64,000 nucleotides of DNA from Bacteroidales bacterium (lineage in GTDB: Bacteria > Bacteroidota > Bacteroidia > Bacteroidales > P3), in the NCBI GenBank assembly GCA_017429685.1, contig JAFROL010000024.1:1-64000 (forward strand), written 5' to 3'. A program made the position numbers and the translations under genes. A model generated the notes under the pieces. It made no database searches, was not told where the DNA came from, and saw only the letters and a program-made list of their open reading frames with translations. Positions 35,349 to 44,145 of this stretch are shown piece after piece (positions within the stretch are counted from its first letter, which is position 1; the number at the start of each line of letters is the position of its first letter).

Positions 35349-35361
35349 AAAAAGGAATAAA

Positions 35362-36039
35362 ATGCGTCTGGATATACTGACCCTTTTCCCCAATATGATG
35401 TCGATGTTTTTTGAGGAGAGCATCGTGAGCCGAGCGCAGAAGAAAGGGCTCGTAGAGGTGCATTTCCACAACCTGCACGACTATTCGCTGACGCGCTATG
35501 GCAGCGTGGACGACTATCCCTACGGTGGCAGCGCGGGTATGGTGATGGCCATCGAGCCGCTGGCCAACTGCATCGAGAAGCTGCAGGGCGAACGCCATTA
35601 CGACGAGGTAATATATACCGCCCCCGACGGTGAGGTGTTCGACCAGCCAATAGCCAACAGCTTGAGCCTTAAGGAGAACGTCATCATCCTGTGCGGTCAT
35701 TACAAGGGCGTCGATGAGCGGTTGCGCGAGCATTTCATCACTAAGGAAATCAGCATCGGAGACTATGTGCTGACGGGTGGCGAACTGGCCGCTGCGGTGA
35801 TTAGCGACGCCGTGATACGCCTGCTGCCCGGCGTGATAGGCGACGAGCAGTCGGCCCTGGAGGACTCGTTTCAGGACGGCCTGCTAGCGCCGCCGGAATA
35901 TACACGACCGGTGGACTTCCGAGGCTGGAAGGTGCCGGATGTCCTGCTCAGCGGCAACCACGCCAAGATTGAGCAGTGGCGCTACGAGCAGGCCCTGGAA
36001 AGGACCAGACAGCGCCGGCCGGACTTGTTGAAAAACTAG
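35362..36039 (+). CDS. trmD: tRNA (guanine37-N1)-methyltransferase TrmD
   Basis: TrmD methylates G37 next to the anticodon using S-adenosylmethionine, preventing frameshifting. The 225-residue product begins with RLDILTLFP, and has [10 protein letters not shown] in the knot-fold region, [12 protein letters not shown] and [14 protein letters not shown] for cofactor binding, and the C-terminal segment [22 protein letters not shown]. The stop codon TAG is formed by the first ACTAG unit of the repeat array that follows, so the array touches the coding end. Confidence 0.95.
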   Translation: MRLDILTLFPNMMSMFFEESIVSRAQKKGLVEVHFHNLHDYSLTRYGSVDDYPYGGSAGMVMAIEPLANCIEKLQGERHYDEVIYTAPDGEVFDQPIANSLSLKENVIILCGHYKGVDERLREHFITKEISIGDYVLTGGELAAAVISDAVIRLLPGVIGDEQSALEDSFQDGLLAPPEYTRPVDFRGWKVPDVLLSGNHAKIEQWRYEQALERTRQRRPDLLKN

Positions 36040-36076
36040 TAATTACTAGTATTACTAGTACTACTAGTACTACTAG
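36035..36076. repeat. ACTAGT array between trmD and clpP
   Basis: Five ACTAGT/ACTAGA units, mostly 9 bp apart (first interval 10). The first unit supplies the stop codon of trmD. Confidence 0.85.
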
Positions 36077-36105
36077 AAAAAAAGAAAATACTAAAAAGCA
36101 ATAAT

Positions 36106-36801
36106 ATGAACGAATTCGAGAAATTTGCCACTCGTCATTGTGGCATCAGCAGTACCACTTACGCCAAATATACTTCGGCAATAAACAAGAACCCTATGGC
36201 CGGCGGCATCGTCACCGACTCGCTGACCCCCTACATCATCGAGGAACGCCAGATGAATATGACCCAGATGGACGTCTTCAGCCGCCTGATGATGGACCGC
36301 ATCATCTTCCTCGGCACCGCCATCGACGACTATACGAGCAACGTCATCCAGGCCCAGCTGCTCTTCCTCGAGAGCGTTGACAGCCAGAAGGATATCCAGA
36401 TCTACCTGAACTCGCCGGGAGGCTCGGTCTATGCCGGCCTTGGCATCTACGACACGATGCAGTACATCCAGCCCAAAATCGCCACCATCTGCACTGGCCT
36501 CGCCGCTTCGATGGCCAGCGTGCTGCTCTGCGCCGGCGAGAAGGGTATGCGCTGCGCCCTGCCGCACAGTCGCGTGATGATCCATCAGCCGATGGGTGGC
36601 GCCGAAGGCCAGGCCACGGATATGGAAATCACCGTCCGCGAGATACAGAAGCTCAAGAAGGAGCTCTATGAAATCATCGCCCACCACAGCGGCCAGCCTT
36701 TTGAGCAGGTGGAGAAGGACAGCGACCGCGACCACTGGTTCACCGCCGAGGAGGCCAAGGCCTACGGTATGATCGACGAGGTGCTGGTAAAGAAGAACTA
36801 A
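36106..36801 (+). CDS. clpP: ATP-dependent Clp protease proteolytic subunit
   Basis: ClpP is the serine peptidase barrel that degrades proteins fed by ClpX or ClpA/C. The 231-residue product has catalytic Ser135 in GLAASMAS, His160 in MIHQP and the acid residue in the DSDRDHW segment (205-211), with the SPGGSVYAGLGIYDTM segment (103-118) before them. The N terminus is about 30 residues longer than in Escherichia coli, as in other Bacteroidota. No clpX lies beside it in the window. Confidence 0.96.
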   Translation: MNEFEKFATRHCGISSTTYAKYTSAINKNPMAGGIVTDSLTPYIIEERQMNMTQMDVFSRLMMDRIIFLGTAIDDYTSNVIQAQLLFLESVDSQKDIQIYLNSPGGSVYAGLGIYDTMQYIQPKIATICTGLAASMASVLLCAGEKGMRCALPHSRVMIHQPMGGAEGQATDMEITVREIQKLKKELYEIIAHHSGQPFEQVEKDSDRDHWFTAEEAKAYGMIDEVLVKKN

Positions 36802-36811
36802 AACTGTCAGA

Positions 36812-36885
36812 AGGACTAGTTGAACTAGTGTTACTAGTAGGTGCTAGTATTACCAGTTCAACTAGTCCTACTAGTAATACTGGAA
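36812..36885. repeat. ACTAGT array forming an 18-bp hairpin between clpP and dut
   Basis: Seven to eight units of the ACTAGTnnn family. Bases 36812-36829 pair with 36852-36869 with one mismatch in 18, around a 22-base loop, so the array as a whole folds into a long hairpin. Confidence 0.85.
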
Positions 36886-36889
36886 GTTT

Positions 36890-37327
36890 ATGCAGGTAAA
36901 ATTCATCAATCGCAGCCATCATCAGCTGCCGAAATACGAAACGACCCAGTCGGCGGGAATGGACCTCCGTGCCTTCCTGCCCGAGGGGCCTGTCGTGCTG
37001 AAACCCCTTGAAAGAGGCCTGATTAAGACCGGTCTCTTTATGGAGCTGCCCGCCGGCTACGAGGCGCAGGTGCGTCCGCGCAGCGGCCTGGCGCTGAAGA
37101 AGGGCATCACCGTGCTGAACAGCCCCGGCACAATCGATGCCGACTATCGCGGCGAGGTGTGCGTCATCCTTATCAACCTCTCGAACGAGGAGTTCGTTAT
37201 CAACGACGGCGAGCGCATCGCCCAGATGGTCATCGCCCGCCACGAGCAGGCCGAAATCGTCGAGGTGCAGGAACTGACAGACACCGAGCGCGGCACCGGC
37301 GGATTCGGACATACGGGGAAGAAGTGA
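36890..37327 (+). CDS. dut: dUTP diphosphatase
   Basis: dUTPase hydrolyses dUTP to dUMP and pyrophosphate, keeping uracil out of DNA and feeding thymidylate synthesis. All five trimeric dUTPase motifs are visible in the 145 residues: [34 protein letters not shown] and the glycine-rich tail [10 protein letters not shown]. Length is standard. The NamZ-like gene begins 12 bases later and is probably in the same transcript. Confidence 0.96.
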   Translation: MQVKFINRSHHQLPKYETTQSAGMDLRAFLPEGPVVLKPLERGLIKTGLFMELPAGYEAQVRPRSGLALKKGITVLNSPGTIDADYRGEVCVILINLSNEEFVINDGERIAQMVIARHEQAEIVEVQELTDTERGTGGFGHTGKK

Positions 37328-37339
37328 ACATAAATTGAT

Positions 37340-38605
37340 ATGATTTTCCGTAAACATATTGTAATCTTGTTGGTTCTGATAACCTGCAACGCCTGCTGCG
37401 CCCAACAGCGTGAGGCAGAGCGTGTCGCGCCGTTGCAGACGGGTGCCGAGATGCTGATGGAGATGATTCAGCAACCCGATGAGAGTGTCGCCGATATGGT
37501 GCAGGACCTGCGCAACCACAATGGCGGTGGCGTTGCCGTGGTTGGCAACCAGTCGTCGCTGGTGGGCAAAACGCATCTGGTGGACACCCTGTTGGCCTGC
37601 GGCATCAATGTCACCAAGATTTTCTGTCCCGAGCACGGATTCCGCGGCAAGGCCGAGGCTGGCGCTCGTGTGGACAACGAGGTCGATGCCAAAACGGGCC
37701 TGCCCATAGTGTCGCTCTATGGCAAGAACAAGAAACCCACGCCGGAGCAGATGGCAGATATCGATTGCGTCATCTTCGACCTGCAGGATGTGGGATGCCG
37801 CTTCTATACCTATATCTCGACGCTGCACTACGTGATGGAAGCCTGTGCCGAGCGCGGTATTCCCTGCATCGTCCTTGACCGGCCTAATCCCAACTGCCAC
37901 TATGTAGACGGGCCGGTGCTTGAGCCTAAGTACAAGAGTTTCATAGGTATGCACCCGGTGCCGATAGTCTATGGACTGACCATCGGCGAATATGCGCTGA
38001 TGATCAACGGCGAGCGGTGGCTTAAAGACAGTCTGCGGTGCGACCTCTCCGTTGTGCCGATGGAGAACTACCGCCGCGACAGCAGCTATGCGCTGCCGGT
38101 GGCCCCGTCGCCCAACCTGCAGACGCTGCATTCGATACTGCTCTATCCCTCGCTGTGTCTCTTCGAGGGCACCAATATCAGCGTGGGGCGCGGCACGGAG
38201 CATCCGTTCGAGCTCATCGGTGCGCCGCAGTACAAGACCACCTATATGGAATCGCAGAACCACGAAGAGCCTGGCCGCCCCACAGCATTCACGCCAGTGC
38301 CCATCAAGGGCGTCAGCGAGAATCCGCCCTTCAAGGGACAGCTGTGCAGAGGGCTGGATCTGAGAGATGTAGAGGCCCGGGCCTGTTTCGACTTGACCTA
38401 CCTGCTGTGGATGTACAACCATACGTCCAAGGAGTCGTTCTTCAAGCAGACCAACAGTTTTGAAAAATTGGCTGGCACCGACCAGCTGCGCAAGCAAATA
38501 AAGGCCGGGATGAGTGAGGAGGAGATCCGTGCCAGCTGGGAACCGGCCCTGTCGAAATACAAGGAAATCCGCAAGAAATACCTGCTTTATCCCGACGTAA
38601 AATGA
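37340..38605 (+). CDS. DUF1343 protein, NamZ-like exo-beta-N-acetylmuramidase
   Basis: A 421-residue exported protein of the DUF1343 family. Characterised members (NamZ) remove N-acetylmuramic acid from the non-reducing ends of peptidoglycan fragments. Recognisable features are VVGNQSSLVG, FCPEHGFRG (about residues 93-101), SLYGKNKKPT, FDLQDVGCRFYTY and the LDRPNP segment. The N-terminal segment ends CNACCAQQ, so it is either cleaved by signal peptidase I or lipidated. The stop overlaps the lpxK start by four bases. Co-location with lpxK points to envelope metabolism. Confidence 0.88.
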   Translation: MIFRKHIVILLVLITCNACCAQQREAERVAPLQTGAEMLMEMIQQPDESVADMVQDLRNHNGGGVAVVGNQSSLVGKTHLVDTLLACGINVTKIFCPEHGFRGKAEAGARVDNEVDAKTGLPIVSLYGKNKKPTPEQMADIDCVIFDLQDVGCRFYTYISTLHYVMEACAERGIPCIVLDRPNPNCHYVDGPVLEPKYKSFIGMHPVPIVYGLTIGEYALMINGERWLKDSLRCDLSVVPMENYRRDSSYALPVAPSPNLQTLHSILLYPSLCLFEGTNISVGRGTEHPFELIGAPQYKTTYMESQNHEEPGRPTAFTPVPIKGVSENPPFKGQLCRGLDLRDVEARACFDLTYLLWMYNHTSKESFFKQTNSFEKLAGTDQLRKQIKAGMSEEEIRASWEPALSKYKEIRKKYLLYPDVK

Positions 38606-39639
38606 AGACGGCAAGGCTCATAGTCTGCATCCTGCTGCTGCCGCTGACGATGTGGTACGCCATCGGTGTGGCTGTGCGCAACCTGCTTTTTGATTGGGGT
38701 TTGAAACGTTCCGTCAGTCCCGGGGTGCCCACCATCGGCATCGGCAACCTGCGCGTGGGTGGCACCGGCAAGACTCCGCATACGGAATACCTGATCCGCC
38801 TGCTGGCGGGTCGCCGCGTGGCACTGCTAAGCCGCGGCTACGGACGTGAGACGCAAGGTTTTGTTTTGGCGGACGACAGCAGCACCGCTTCGCAGATTGG
38901 CGACGAGCCGCTGATGATGGCGCGCAAGTTCCCACAGCTGACTGTTGCGGTGTGCGAGGATAGGGTGGAGGGCGTGCGCCGGTTGATGGAGCTGCCGCAA
39001 AAGCCTGATGTTGTCTTGCTCGATGATGTCTATCAGCATCGTCATATCCGTCCTGCGCTGAATATCCTGCTGACCGAATACGGCGACCCCTACTGCAATG
39101 ACCATATCCTGCCTTTCGGCAACCTGCGCGAAGGACGCAGAGGTCGCCGCAGGGCCGACATCGTCGCCGTCACCAAGTGTCCGGACTCCATTTCAGACGT
39201 ACAGCGGGAAATGATGCGGCAGCGTTTGAAACTGAACGCCAGGCAGCAACTGTTTTTCTCGCATATATCATACGCCAAACCGGTTGCGGTGTACGATGCC
39301 GCGATGGCTAATGCGGTCGAAGAGGTCGTGCTGGTGACCGGCATAGCGCATCCCGAACCTCTTGTCAGGTATTTGGAAAAAGATTATAGAGTTCATCACC
39401 TGCGTTTTGCAGACCATCATCCGTTTGGTGTGGACGACTGCCAAAGGATAGCAGATGCCTACGAAGCATTGCTGTCGCAACGGAAGGCGGTGATTACCAC
39501 CGAAAAAGATGCCGTGAGGATGCTTTCTGACCAGGCGAGGGAACGACTAAGCAAACTGCCGGTTTTTTATGTGCCTATAAAGGTGGATATTCTTGGACAA
39601 CAGGAGTTTGGCGCTTCTGTGCGTGATGCTATAGGATAA
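38602..39639 (+). CDS. lpxK: Tetraacyldisaccharide 4'-kinase
   Basis: LpxK phosphorylates the 4' position of the lipid A disaccharide precursor at the inner membrane. The 345-residue product has an N-terminal membrane helix (about residues 5-28), the P-loop NLRVGGTGKTPHTEYL (about 50-65), the SRGYGR motif, GDEPLMMARK, and the LDDVYQHRHI segment that stands for the conserved DDGxQH in the family. It overlaps the preceding gene by four bases (ATGA), indicating translational coupling. Confidence 0.93.
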   Translation: MKTARLIVCILLLPLTMWYAIGVAVRNLLFDWGLKRSVSPGVPTIGIGNLRVGGTGKTPHTEYLIRLLAGRRVALLSRGYGRETQGFVLADDSSTASQIGDEPLMMARKFPQLTVAVCEDRVEGVRRLMELPQKPDVVLLDDVYQHRHIRPALNILLTEYGDPYCNDHILPFGNLREGRRGRRRADIVAVTKCPDSISDVQREMMRQRLKLNARQQLFFSHISYAKPVAVYDAAMANAVEEVVLVTGIAHPEPLVRYLEKDYRVHHLRFADHHPFGVDDCQRIADAYEALLSQRKAVITTEKDAVRMLSDQARERLSKLPVFYVPIKVDILGQQEFGASVRDAIG

Positions 39640-39689
39640 ATTTTCATTTTTTTTGTGTAAGATTTTTGGACTGTATGCGACTACGAAAT

Positions 39690-40178
39690 ATGAGTGACAT
39701 AGAACAGTTCAAGAATGAGATTTTGCCCCTGCAAGCAACAATGCAGCGAATGGCTGAAAGCCTGCTGGGCAATGAGGATGACGCCGCCGACGTGGTGCAG
39801 GATTGTTTTGTGTCGCTTTGGACGGAGCGCGACAAGCTGAGACGTGTGGTGAACAAGGAGGCTTGGTGCGTCACGCTGGTGAAGCGAAAGTGCGTTGACT
39901 TGCTACGCAAACGGAGGCCGACAGTAGAAATCGACGACCGGATGGATTTGGAAGTCGAGGACGACCGCGCCGACGAGGAACGCCTGATGCTGGCTATGAG
40001 GTTCATAGACCGCCTGCCGGAACGACAGGCCCGCGTCGTAAGGCTCAAGCACTTCGATGCCTGCGACACCCAAAGCATCGCCACCGCGATGCAGATCAGC
40101 GAAGGGAATGTTTATACGCTGCTTTCGCGCGCTTACAGCAGTTTGAAACAAATGATACTTGAATATGAAAGAATTTGA
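39690..40178 (+). CDS. ECF-type RNA polymerase sigma factor
   Basis: A 162-residue ECF sigma factor. Region 2 is marked by DDAADVVQDCFVSLW and region 4 by DRLPERQARVVRLKHFDACDTQSIATAMQISEGNVYTLLSRAYSSLKQ. The ATG at 39690 places the usual short N terminus; in-frame upstream starts at 39666 and 39675 are less likely. The 3' end overlaps the next gene, a membrane protein resembling an anti-sigma factor, by 14 bases, and two outer-membrane barrels follow. The four genes look like one regulatory operon. Confidence 0.9.
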   Translation: MSDIEQFKNEILPLQATMQRMAESLLGNEDDAADVVQDCFVSLWTERDKLRRVVNKEAWCVTLVKRKCVDLLRKRRPTVEIDDRMDLEVEDDRADEERLMLAMRFIDRLPERQARVVRLKHFDACDTQSIATAMQISEGNVYTLLSRAYSSLKQMILEYERI

Positions 40179-40893
40179 AGACAAAAAAGACGGTTTGCAG
40201 GACGGACAGTCGCGTGCCGACGCCGAGCTTGAGCTGATGCTCAAGGCCTTGGAGAAGGCCGGGCGTGACAGCCGTCGCCGTGAGGCTCTGTCGGCTATGC
40301 TGGACCAGATGGCTGCCGACGAGGCTGCCGCGCATCGCAAGGTGGTGCGTCGCCGCTGGCGCATTGGTGTATCGGCTGCTGCCTGTCTGCTTTTGTTCGT
40401 CACTACGATAGTGCGGCTGACCAATATCGGTGACGGCGTTGCACCTGGTCCGCTGACTGCCGAGGTGGACGATAAACCCATAGTGAATGGAGATACCGTT
40501 GCCATCGATAGCGACGTGAAGTCCGACGTATTGCCCGTAAAGGCCCGTAAAGTCTTTGCACAGACCGATGCCGAACTGACGCCAATGATGGCCGAGACGA
40601 AAGCATCGCAGGAGGAGACAACAACGATGCCGCCGGTCGAGGAGGAAGCTGTCGATACCGTTAAGCTGGGCGACGAGGTACTTTACGATGCTGGCCAGTT
40701 TGCGGAAGCGGATTTGCCGGAAAGCGAAGAGAATGAAGTTGTAACGCCTACGCCAGTATCGCCTAAGCCTGCGCAGGTGGCTGCCAATACCCCTGTCCCC
40801 AAACCCGCCAAGCAGCGCAGCCGCTGGGTGCGCCACCACAGGGACGACCGTAGCAAGATGGATGGCACAATGTTGGCGTTCAATATATTGTAA
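40165..40893 (+). CDS. Probable anti-sigma factor, single-span membrane protein
   Basis: A 242-residue protein with a hydrophilic, charged N terminus (about 68 residues, many Arg, Asp, Glu), one transmembrane helix (about 69-88) and a long, acidic and Pro/Val-rich C-terminal part ending in a basic KQRSRWVRHH segment, expected in the periplasm. The cytoplasmic-segment/one-helix/periplasmic-tail layout and the 14-base overlap with the ECF sigma gene support an anti-sigma role; no clear zinc-binding or FecR motif was seen. The ATG at 40165 is chosen over TTG 40159. Confidence 0.65.
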   Translation: MKEFEDKKDGLQDGQSRADAELELMLKALEKAGRDSRRREALSAMLDQMAADEAAAHRKVVRRRWRIGVSAAACLLLFVTTIVRLTNIGDGVAPGPLTAEVDDKPIVNGDTVAIDSDVKSDVLPVKARKVFAQTDAELTPMMAETKASQEETTTMPPVEEEAVDTVKLGDEVLYDAGQFAEADLPESEENEVVTPTPVSPKPAQVAANTPVPKPAKQRSRWVRHHRDDRSKMDGTMLAFNIL

Positions 40894-40914
40894 ATAGAAA
40901 AATATTTAGAGGAT

Positions 40915-41661
40915 ATGAAACGGATAATGATAATGACTCTTATGCTTGCTATGGTGGGCTTGGTGTCGGCACAAAGCGAGGTGCAGGACACGGCGAGCGA
41001 ACCGAGCCGCTTCTCGGTGCAGGTGGGCCTGTCGGCCGGCGCGACGCTCTATGTCAACGCCAACGACCCGTCGCCGTACTATAGCAAATATGGATTTCAA
41101 CTGCAGATTCCGGTGCTGGTGCATTACGACTTGACACCGCAATGGCGTGTGTCGACAGGGTTGCGTTACGACTTCAACTGGGATCCGCTCTACAACGGAG
41201 TGACAGAGCTGGTCGACGAAGCGGACTTTGAAAGTCAAGGATTGCAGATGAACACCACGCCGCTGACGGGCACGCAGCACGCGCACATATTCCACGGATA
41301 TATGGGTATTCCACTGAAATTTACCTGGTATCCGCGCGCCGACGACCACCGCCTGTTCAGCCTCGGTTTCGATATCTTTGCAGCATACGCTGTGAACCAG
41401 TTCTATAGCATCAGATACAAAGAAATTACGGCCACTTCGACCAACGCGTCGGGCCAGCCCGTAAGGTATAGCATCGGCAGCCGTTCCGGCAAAGGCGATG
41501 CTTCGCTGTTGCCGTGGAAACTGGAACTTGGCGTAACCCTGTCGACAGACTATATCGGCATCATCCACGGAATGCGCATCTTCGGCGACTTGCTGCCGCG
41601 CTACCAGGACCCCATAACGGGCGAAAAGTTCCGCACAATCGGAGTGACGCTGTTCCTGTAG
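40915..41661 (+). CDS. Outer-membrane beta-barrel protein
   Basis: A 248-residue protein with a signal peptide (to VSAQ) and an amphipathic strand pattern of an eight- to ten-stranded barrel, of the general outer-membrane beta-barrel (PorT-like) type: FSVQVGLSAGATLY at the start, RVSTGLRYDF in the middle and a C terminus IGVTLFL. It lies 21 bases after the probable anti-sigma factor and is likely under the same sigma operon. Function unknown. Confidence 0.75.
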   Translation: MKRIMIMTLMLAMVGLVSAQSEVQDTASEPSRFSVQVGLSAGATLYVNANDPSPYYSKYGFQLQIPVLVHYDLTPQWRVSTGLRYDFNWDPLYNGVTELVDEADFESQGLQMNTTPLTGTQHAHIFHGYMGIPLKFTWYPRADDHRLFSLGFDIFAAYAVNQFYSIRYKEITATSTNASGQPVRYSIGSRSGKGDASLLPWKLELGVTLSTDYIGIIHGMRIFGDLLPRYQDPITGEKFRTIGVTLFL

Positions 41662-41706
41662 TGAATTGACAAATGATTTTACACGTTTCCATAAAAATAA
41701 CATATA

Positions 41707-42597
41707 ATGAATAGAATCAAATATATAGCCTTTCTTGTAGGCGCAATGATAATGGTGCCGGTTGCATCGGCACAGAACGACAGTACTTCGTTGAACGACA
41801 ATCCGCTGGTGGCTACCACGGGACCCAATGTCCTTCCGGCAGGGAAGATACAGTGGAACAGCGCCGTTGGCTGGGACTATAGGGATTTCGATAACGAGTT
41901 GCATCTGGACGACGCTATGGGCGACGAATGGTGGCTGCACCGCTTTACGAGCCACCTGACGTCGCTCAACACCAGCCTGCGTTTCGGCGTGGGCGGCAAG
42001 TCGGAAATCGTCACCACGATGGAGGGCGGTTTCTGCCTGTCGAAGAGGAAGGACAACGGCGAACGGGAGCGGTCGTATATGTTTGTGCCGTCGGTGGGCG
42101 TGAAGGTGAACCTCTATGACGGCAGCGCGCACCTGCCGCAAGTGACGTTCCGCACCGATGTCACCGTTCCGATGGTGCGTCTGTGGAACAGCAACGACAA
42201 CAAGATTGCTCCCGAGCCGTCGGTGGAACTGATGCTGCGCAAGGTTTTGCGCCGTATGGTTGTAGATATTTCGCTGGGCTACGGCTGGCACAGATACAGT
42301 ACGTTGAGCGACAACGGTTTCCGCTACACGACGGCCGTCACCTGGCTGCCGACCGATCGCCTGGCGTTGGGCGTGTCGTATGGCCGTAAGGTTGTTCACG
42401 CCTTGGCCAATCCAGATTTTCATATTGCCAACCTAGTATATGCAAACAATATGCGCCAATACAACCTGACGGCAATGTACCGTTTGACCGACGACCTGCA
42501 GCTGTCGCTCGAAGGAAGCGTAGCTGGTGCTGGAACTGGCAGTGCCTATTCGATGAGTTCAAACCTTATGCTCGGCGTGCATTGGATGATACGATAG
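41707..42597 (+). CDS. Outer-membrane protein, MetA-pathway phenol degradation-like
   Basis: A 296-residue protein with a signal peptide (to ASAQ) and a beta-barrel strand pattern. LPAGKIQWNSAVGWDY, SLRFGVGGKSEIVTTMEGGF and PSVGVKVNLY resemble the outer-membrane family of putative MetA-pathway phenol degradation proteins, whose role is not firmly established. It follows the previous barrel by 45 bases. Its 3' end is only two bases from the 3' end of the oppositely oriented MntP-like gene, so the two convergent genes share almost no terminator space. Confidence 0.7.
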   Translation: MNRIKYIAFLVGAMIMVPVASAQNDSTSLNDNPLVATTGPNVLPAGKIQWNSAVGWDYRDFDNELHLDDAMGDEWWLHRFTSHLTSLNTSLRFGVGGKSEIVTTMEGGFCLSKRKDNGERERSYMFVPSVGVKVNLYDGSAHLPQVTFRTDVTVPMVRLWNSNDNKIAPEPSVELMLRKVLRRMVVDISLGYGWHRYSTLSDNGFRYTTAVTWLPTDRLALGVSYGRKVVHALANPDFHIANLVYANNMRQYNLTAMYRLTDDLQLSLEGSVAGAGTGSAYSMSSNLMLGVHWMIR

Positions 42598-42599
42598 CG

Positions 42600-43199
42600 T
42601 CAACCCCAGAAGGCACCTTTGAGGGCGAAGGCGAGGAGGAAGAGGACGGCGAAGAGCGTGTAGCGGCGGGCGCGGAGCTCTTTCTGCTGGCGGCCCAGCA
42701 TCAGGCCCAGCAGGGCGAAGAGGGTCATAATAATCAGTAGCGGAATGGTGGCGCGCCAGATGTTTTCGCCCAGTGGGATGCGGAAGCCGAGGGCAAGACC
42801 GACAATCAGTGTGTTGATGCCTATGGCCACGCCCAGCAGCAGTGTCGTCGAGAAGCGGCTGATGTCGTAGGGCTGCACCTGGCGGCCTTTTTTGCCGCTG
42901 CGGAACAGCAGGCGCACGGCGACAAGGATAAGCAGTCCCAGATAGACCAGGTTGTCGGTGTCGGTGAGCAGGCTGTTGGTTGAGCTGGCTGAGGGGTCGA
43001 GTGTGTCGGGCGTGAAACGCAGCAGGTTGCCAAGCCAGACGCCTGCGATGAGCAGCAGCGCGTTGACGGCGGCGATGCAGAAGGCCTCGGCAAGTCCTTT
43101 GGTCAGTTTGACGGGATTTTTCAGTGCGCAGCCGTGCATAACTATCATTGCCTCGAACGAGAGGGCGATACTTAGTATTATAAATTCAATTATCGACAT
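42600..43199 (-). CDS. MntP-like membrane protein lacking conserved aspartates
   Basis: A 199-residue protein with about six membrane helices arranged as two similar halves. The segments ALSFEAMIVMHG (residues 12-23) and GVAIGINTLIVGLALGF (123-139) match the repeated helices of the MntP manganese exporter, in which each carries an Asp important for transport. Here the positions hold Glu16 and Asn129. A related but divergent transporter is likely; manganese export is not assured. The gene is probably co-transcribed with rsmA, which ends 35 bases upstream. Confidence 0.65.
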   Translation of the reverse strand: MSIIEFIILSIALSFEAMIVMHGCALKNPVKLTKGLAEAFCIAAVNALLLIAGVWLGNLLRFTPDTLDPSASSTNSLLTDTDNLVYLGLLILVAVRLLFRSGKKGRQVQPYDISRFSTTLLLGVAIGINTLIVGLALGFRIPLGENIWRATIPLLIIMTLFALLGLMLGRQQKELRARRYTLFAVLFLLAFALKGAFWG

Positions 43200-43211
43200 A
43201 TTGTTTGATTT

Positions 43212-43270
43212 TGTGCGGATTACAAATCCTTATATTAATTTGCGTCGGATTGCAAATCCGCCGCAACGGA
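43212..43270. repeat. GGATT(A/G)CAAATCC inverted repeats
   Basis: Two adjacent palindrome-like units, GCGGATTACAAATCC and GTCGGATTGCAAATCCG, occupy the rsmA-mntP-like spacer and enter the last codons of rsmA. Confidence 0.6.
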
Positions 43271-44032
43271 AGGTTGCAATTTGTTTGTTATCAACTCGAA
43301 GTCGGCTACCGTAAGCTGTTCGGCACGTTTTGCGAGGAGGTCGTCGGGGATGGCGTCGAGTGACAGGTTGAGCGGCTTGAGTGCGTTGCGCAACGTCTTG
43401 CGGCGCTGGTTGAAGCCGGTTTTTACCACTTGGACAAATCTTTTTTCGTCGCAGTCGAGTTGCTGCACCTCGTTGCGTTTAAGGCGGATGACGGCGGACT
43501 TGACTTTGGGCGGAGGATTGAAGACGTTTTCGTGGACTGTGAACAGGTATTCGATGTCGTAGAACGCAGAAAGCAAGACGCTTAGGATGCCGTAGGTCTT
43601 GCTGCCTGGGCCGGCGGCTACGCGCTCGGCAACCTCTTTCTGGAACATACCCACCACTTCGGGCACATTGTTCCGCTGTTCGAAAACGCGGAAGAGTATC
43701 TGCGACGATATGTTGTAGGGAAAATTGCCAATGATAGAGAACGGCGCACTGCCGAAGATGCCATTGAGGTCGAGGCGAAGGAAGTCGCCCTCGATGACGT
43801 CGAGGGTGGGGTAGTGGCGATGCAGGTAGTCGACCGACTCGGTGTCCAACTCTATGGCTTTGAAGTGATAGCGTGTGTCGTCGACTAAATATTTGGTCAG
43901 GACGCCCATACCGGGGCCTATCTCGAGCAGGCATTCGGTGCGGCCCGTCAGGCTGCGGGCTATGCGCTCGGCGATACTCTCGTCGGTCAGGAAGTGCTGT
44001 CCCAGGAATTTCTTTGCTCTTACTTGTTCCAC
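43235..44032 (-). CDS. rsmA: 16S rRNA dimethyladenosine transferase RsmA (KsgA)
   Basis: RsmA dimethylates two adjacent adenines near the 3' end of 16S rRNA. The 265-residue product has VRAKKFLGQHFL at its start, the SAM-binding LLEIGPGMGVLT, GDFLRLDL and the catalytic NFPYNISS motif. GTG at 44032 is chosen since it begins directly before the conserved N terminus; a TTG at 44104 would add 24 residues. The last eight to ten residues, ending AADLQSDAN, are encoded by an intergenic repeat (GGATTGCAAATCC), so the natural C terminus has been replaced or extended by repeat sequence. Confidence 0.92.
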   Translation of the reverse strand: MEQVRAKKFLGQHFLTDESIAERIARSLTGRTECLLEIGPGMGVLTKYLVDDTRYHFKAIELDTESVDYLHRHYPTLDVIEGDFLRLDLNGIFGSAPFSIIGNFPYNISSQILFRVFEQRNNVPEVVGMFQKEVAERVAAGPGSKTYGILSVLLSAFYDIEYLFTVHENVFNPPPKVKSAVIRLKRNEVQQLDCDEKRFVQVVKTGFNQRRKTLRNALKPLNLSLDAIPDDLLAKRAEQLTVADFELITNKLQPSVAADLQSDAN

Positions 44033-44145
44033 TGTGTGCTGCGGTTTTATTGGTTTAAACGCGTTTTGTTTTTTTTTATTGTCTGAAAAGGCCTCGCAAT
44101 ACAATAAAAAGACTTTATTGGAGTTTATTGGTGAAAAACACGACT

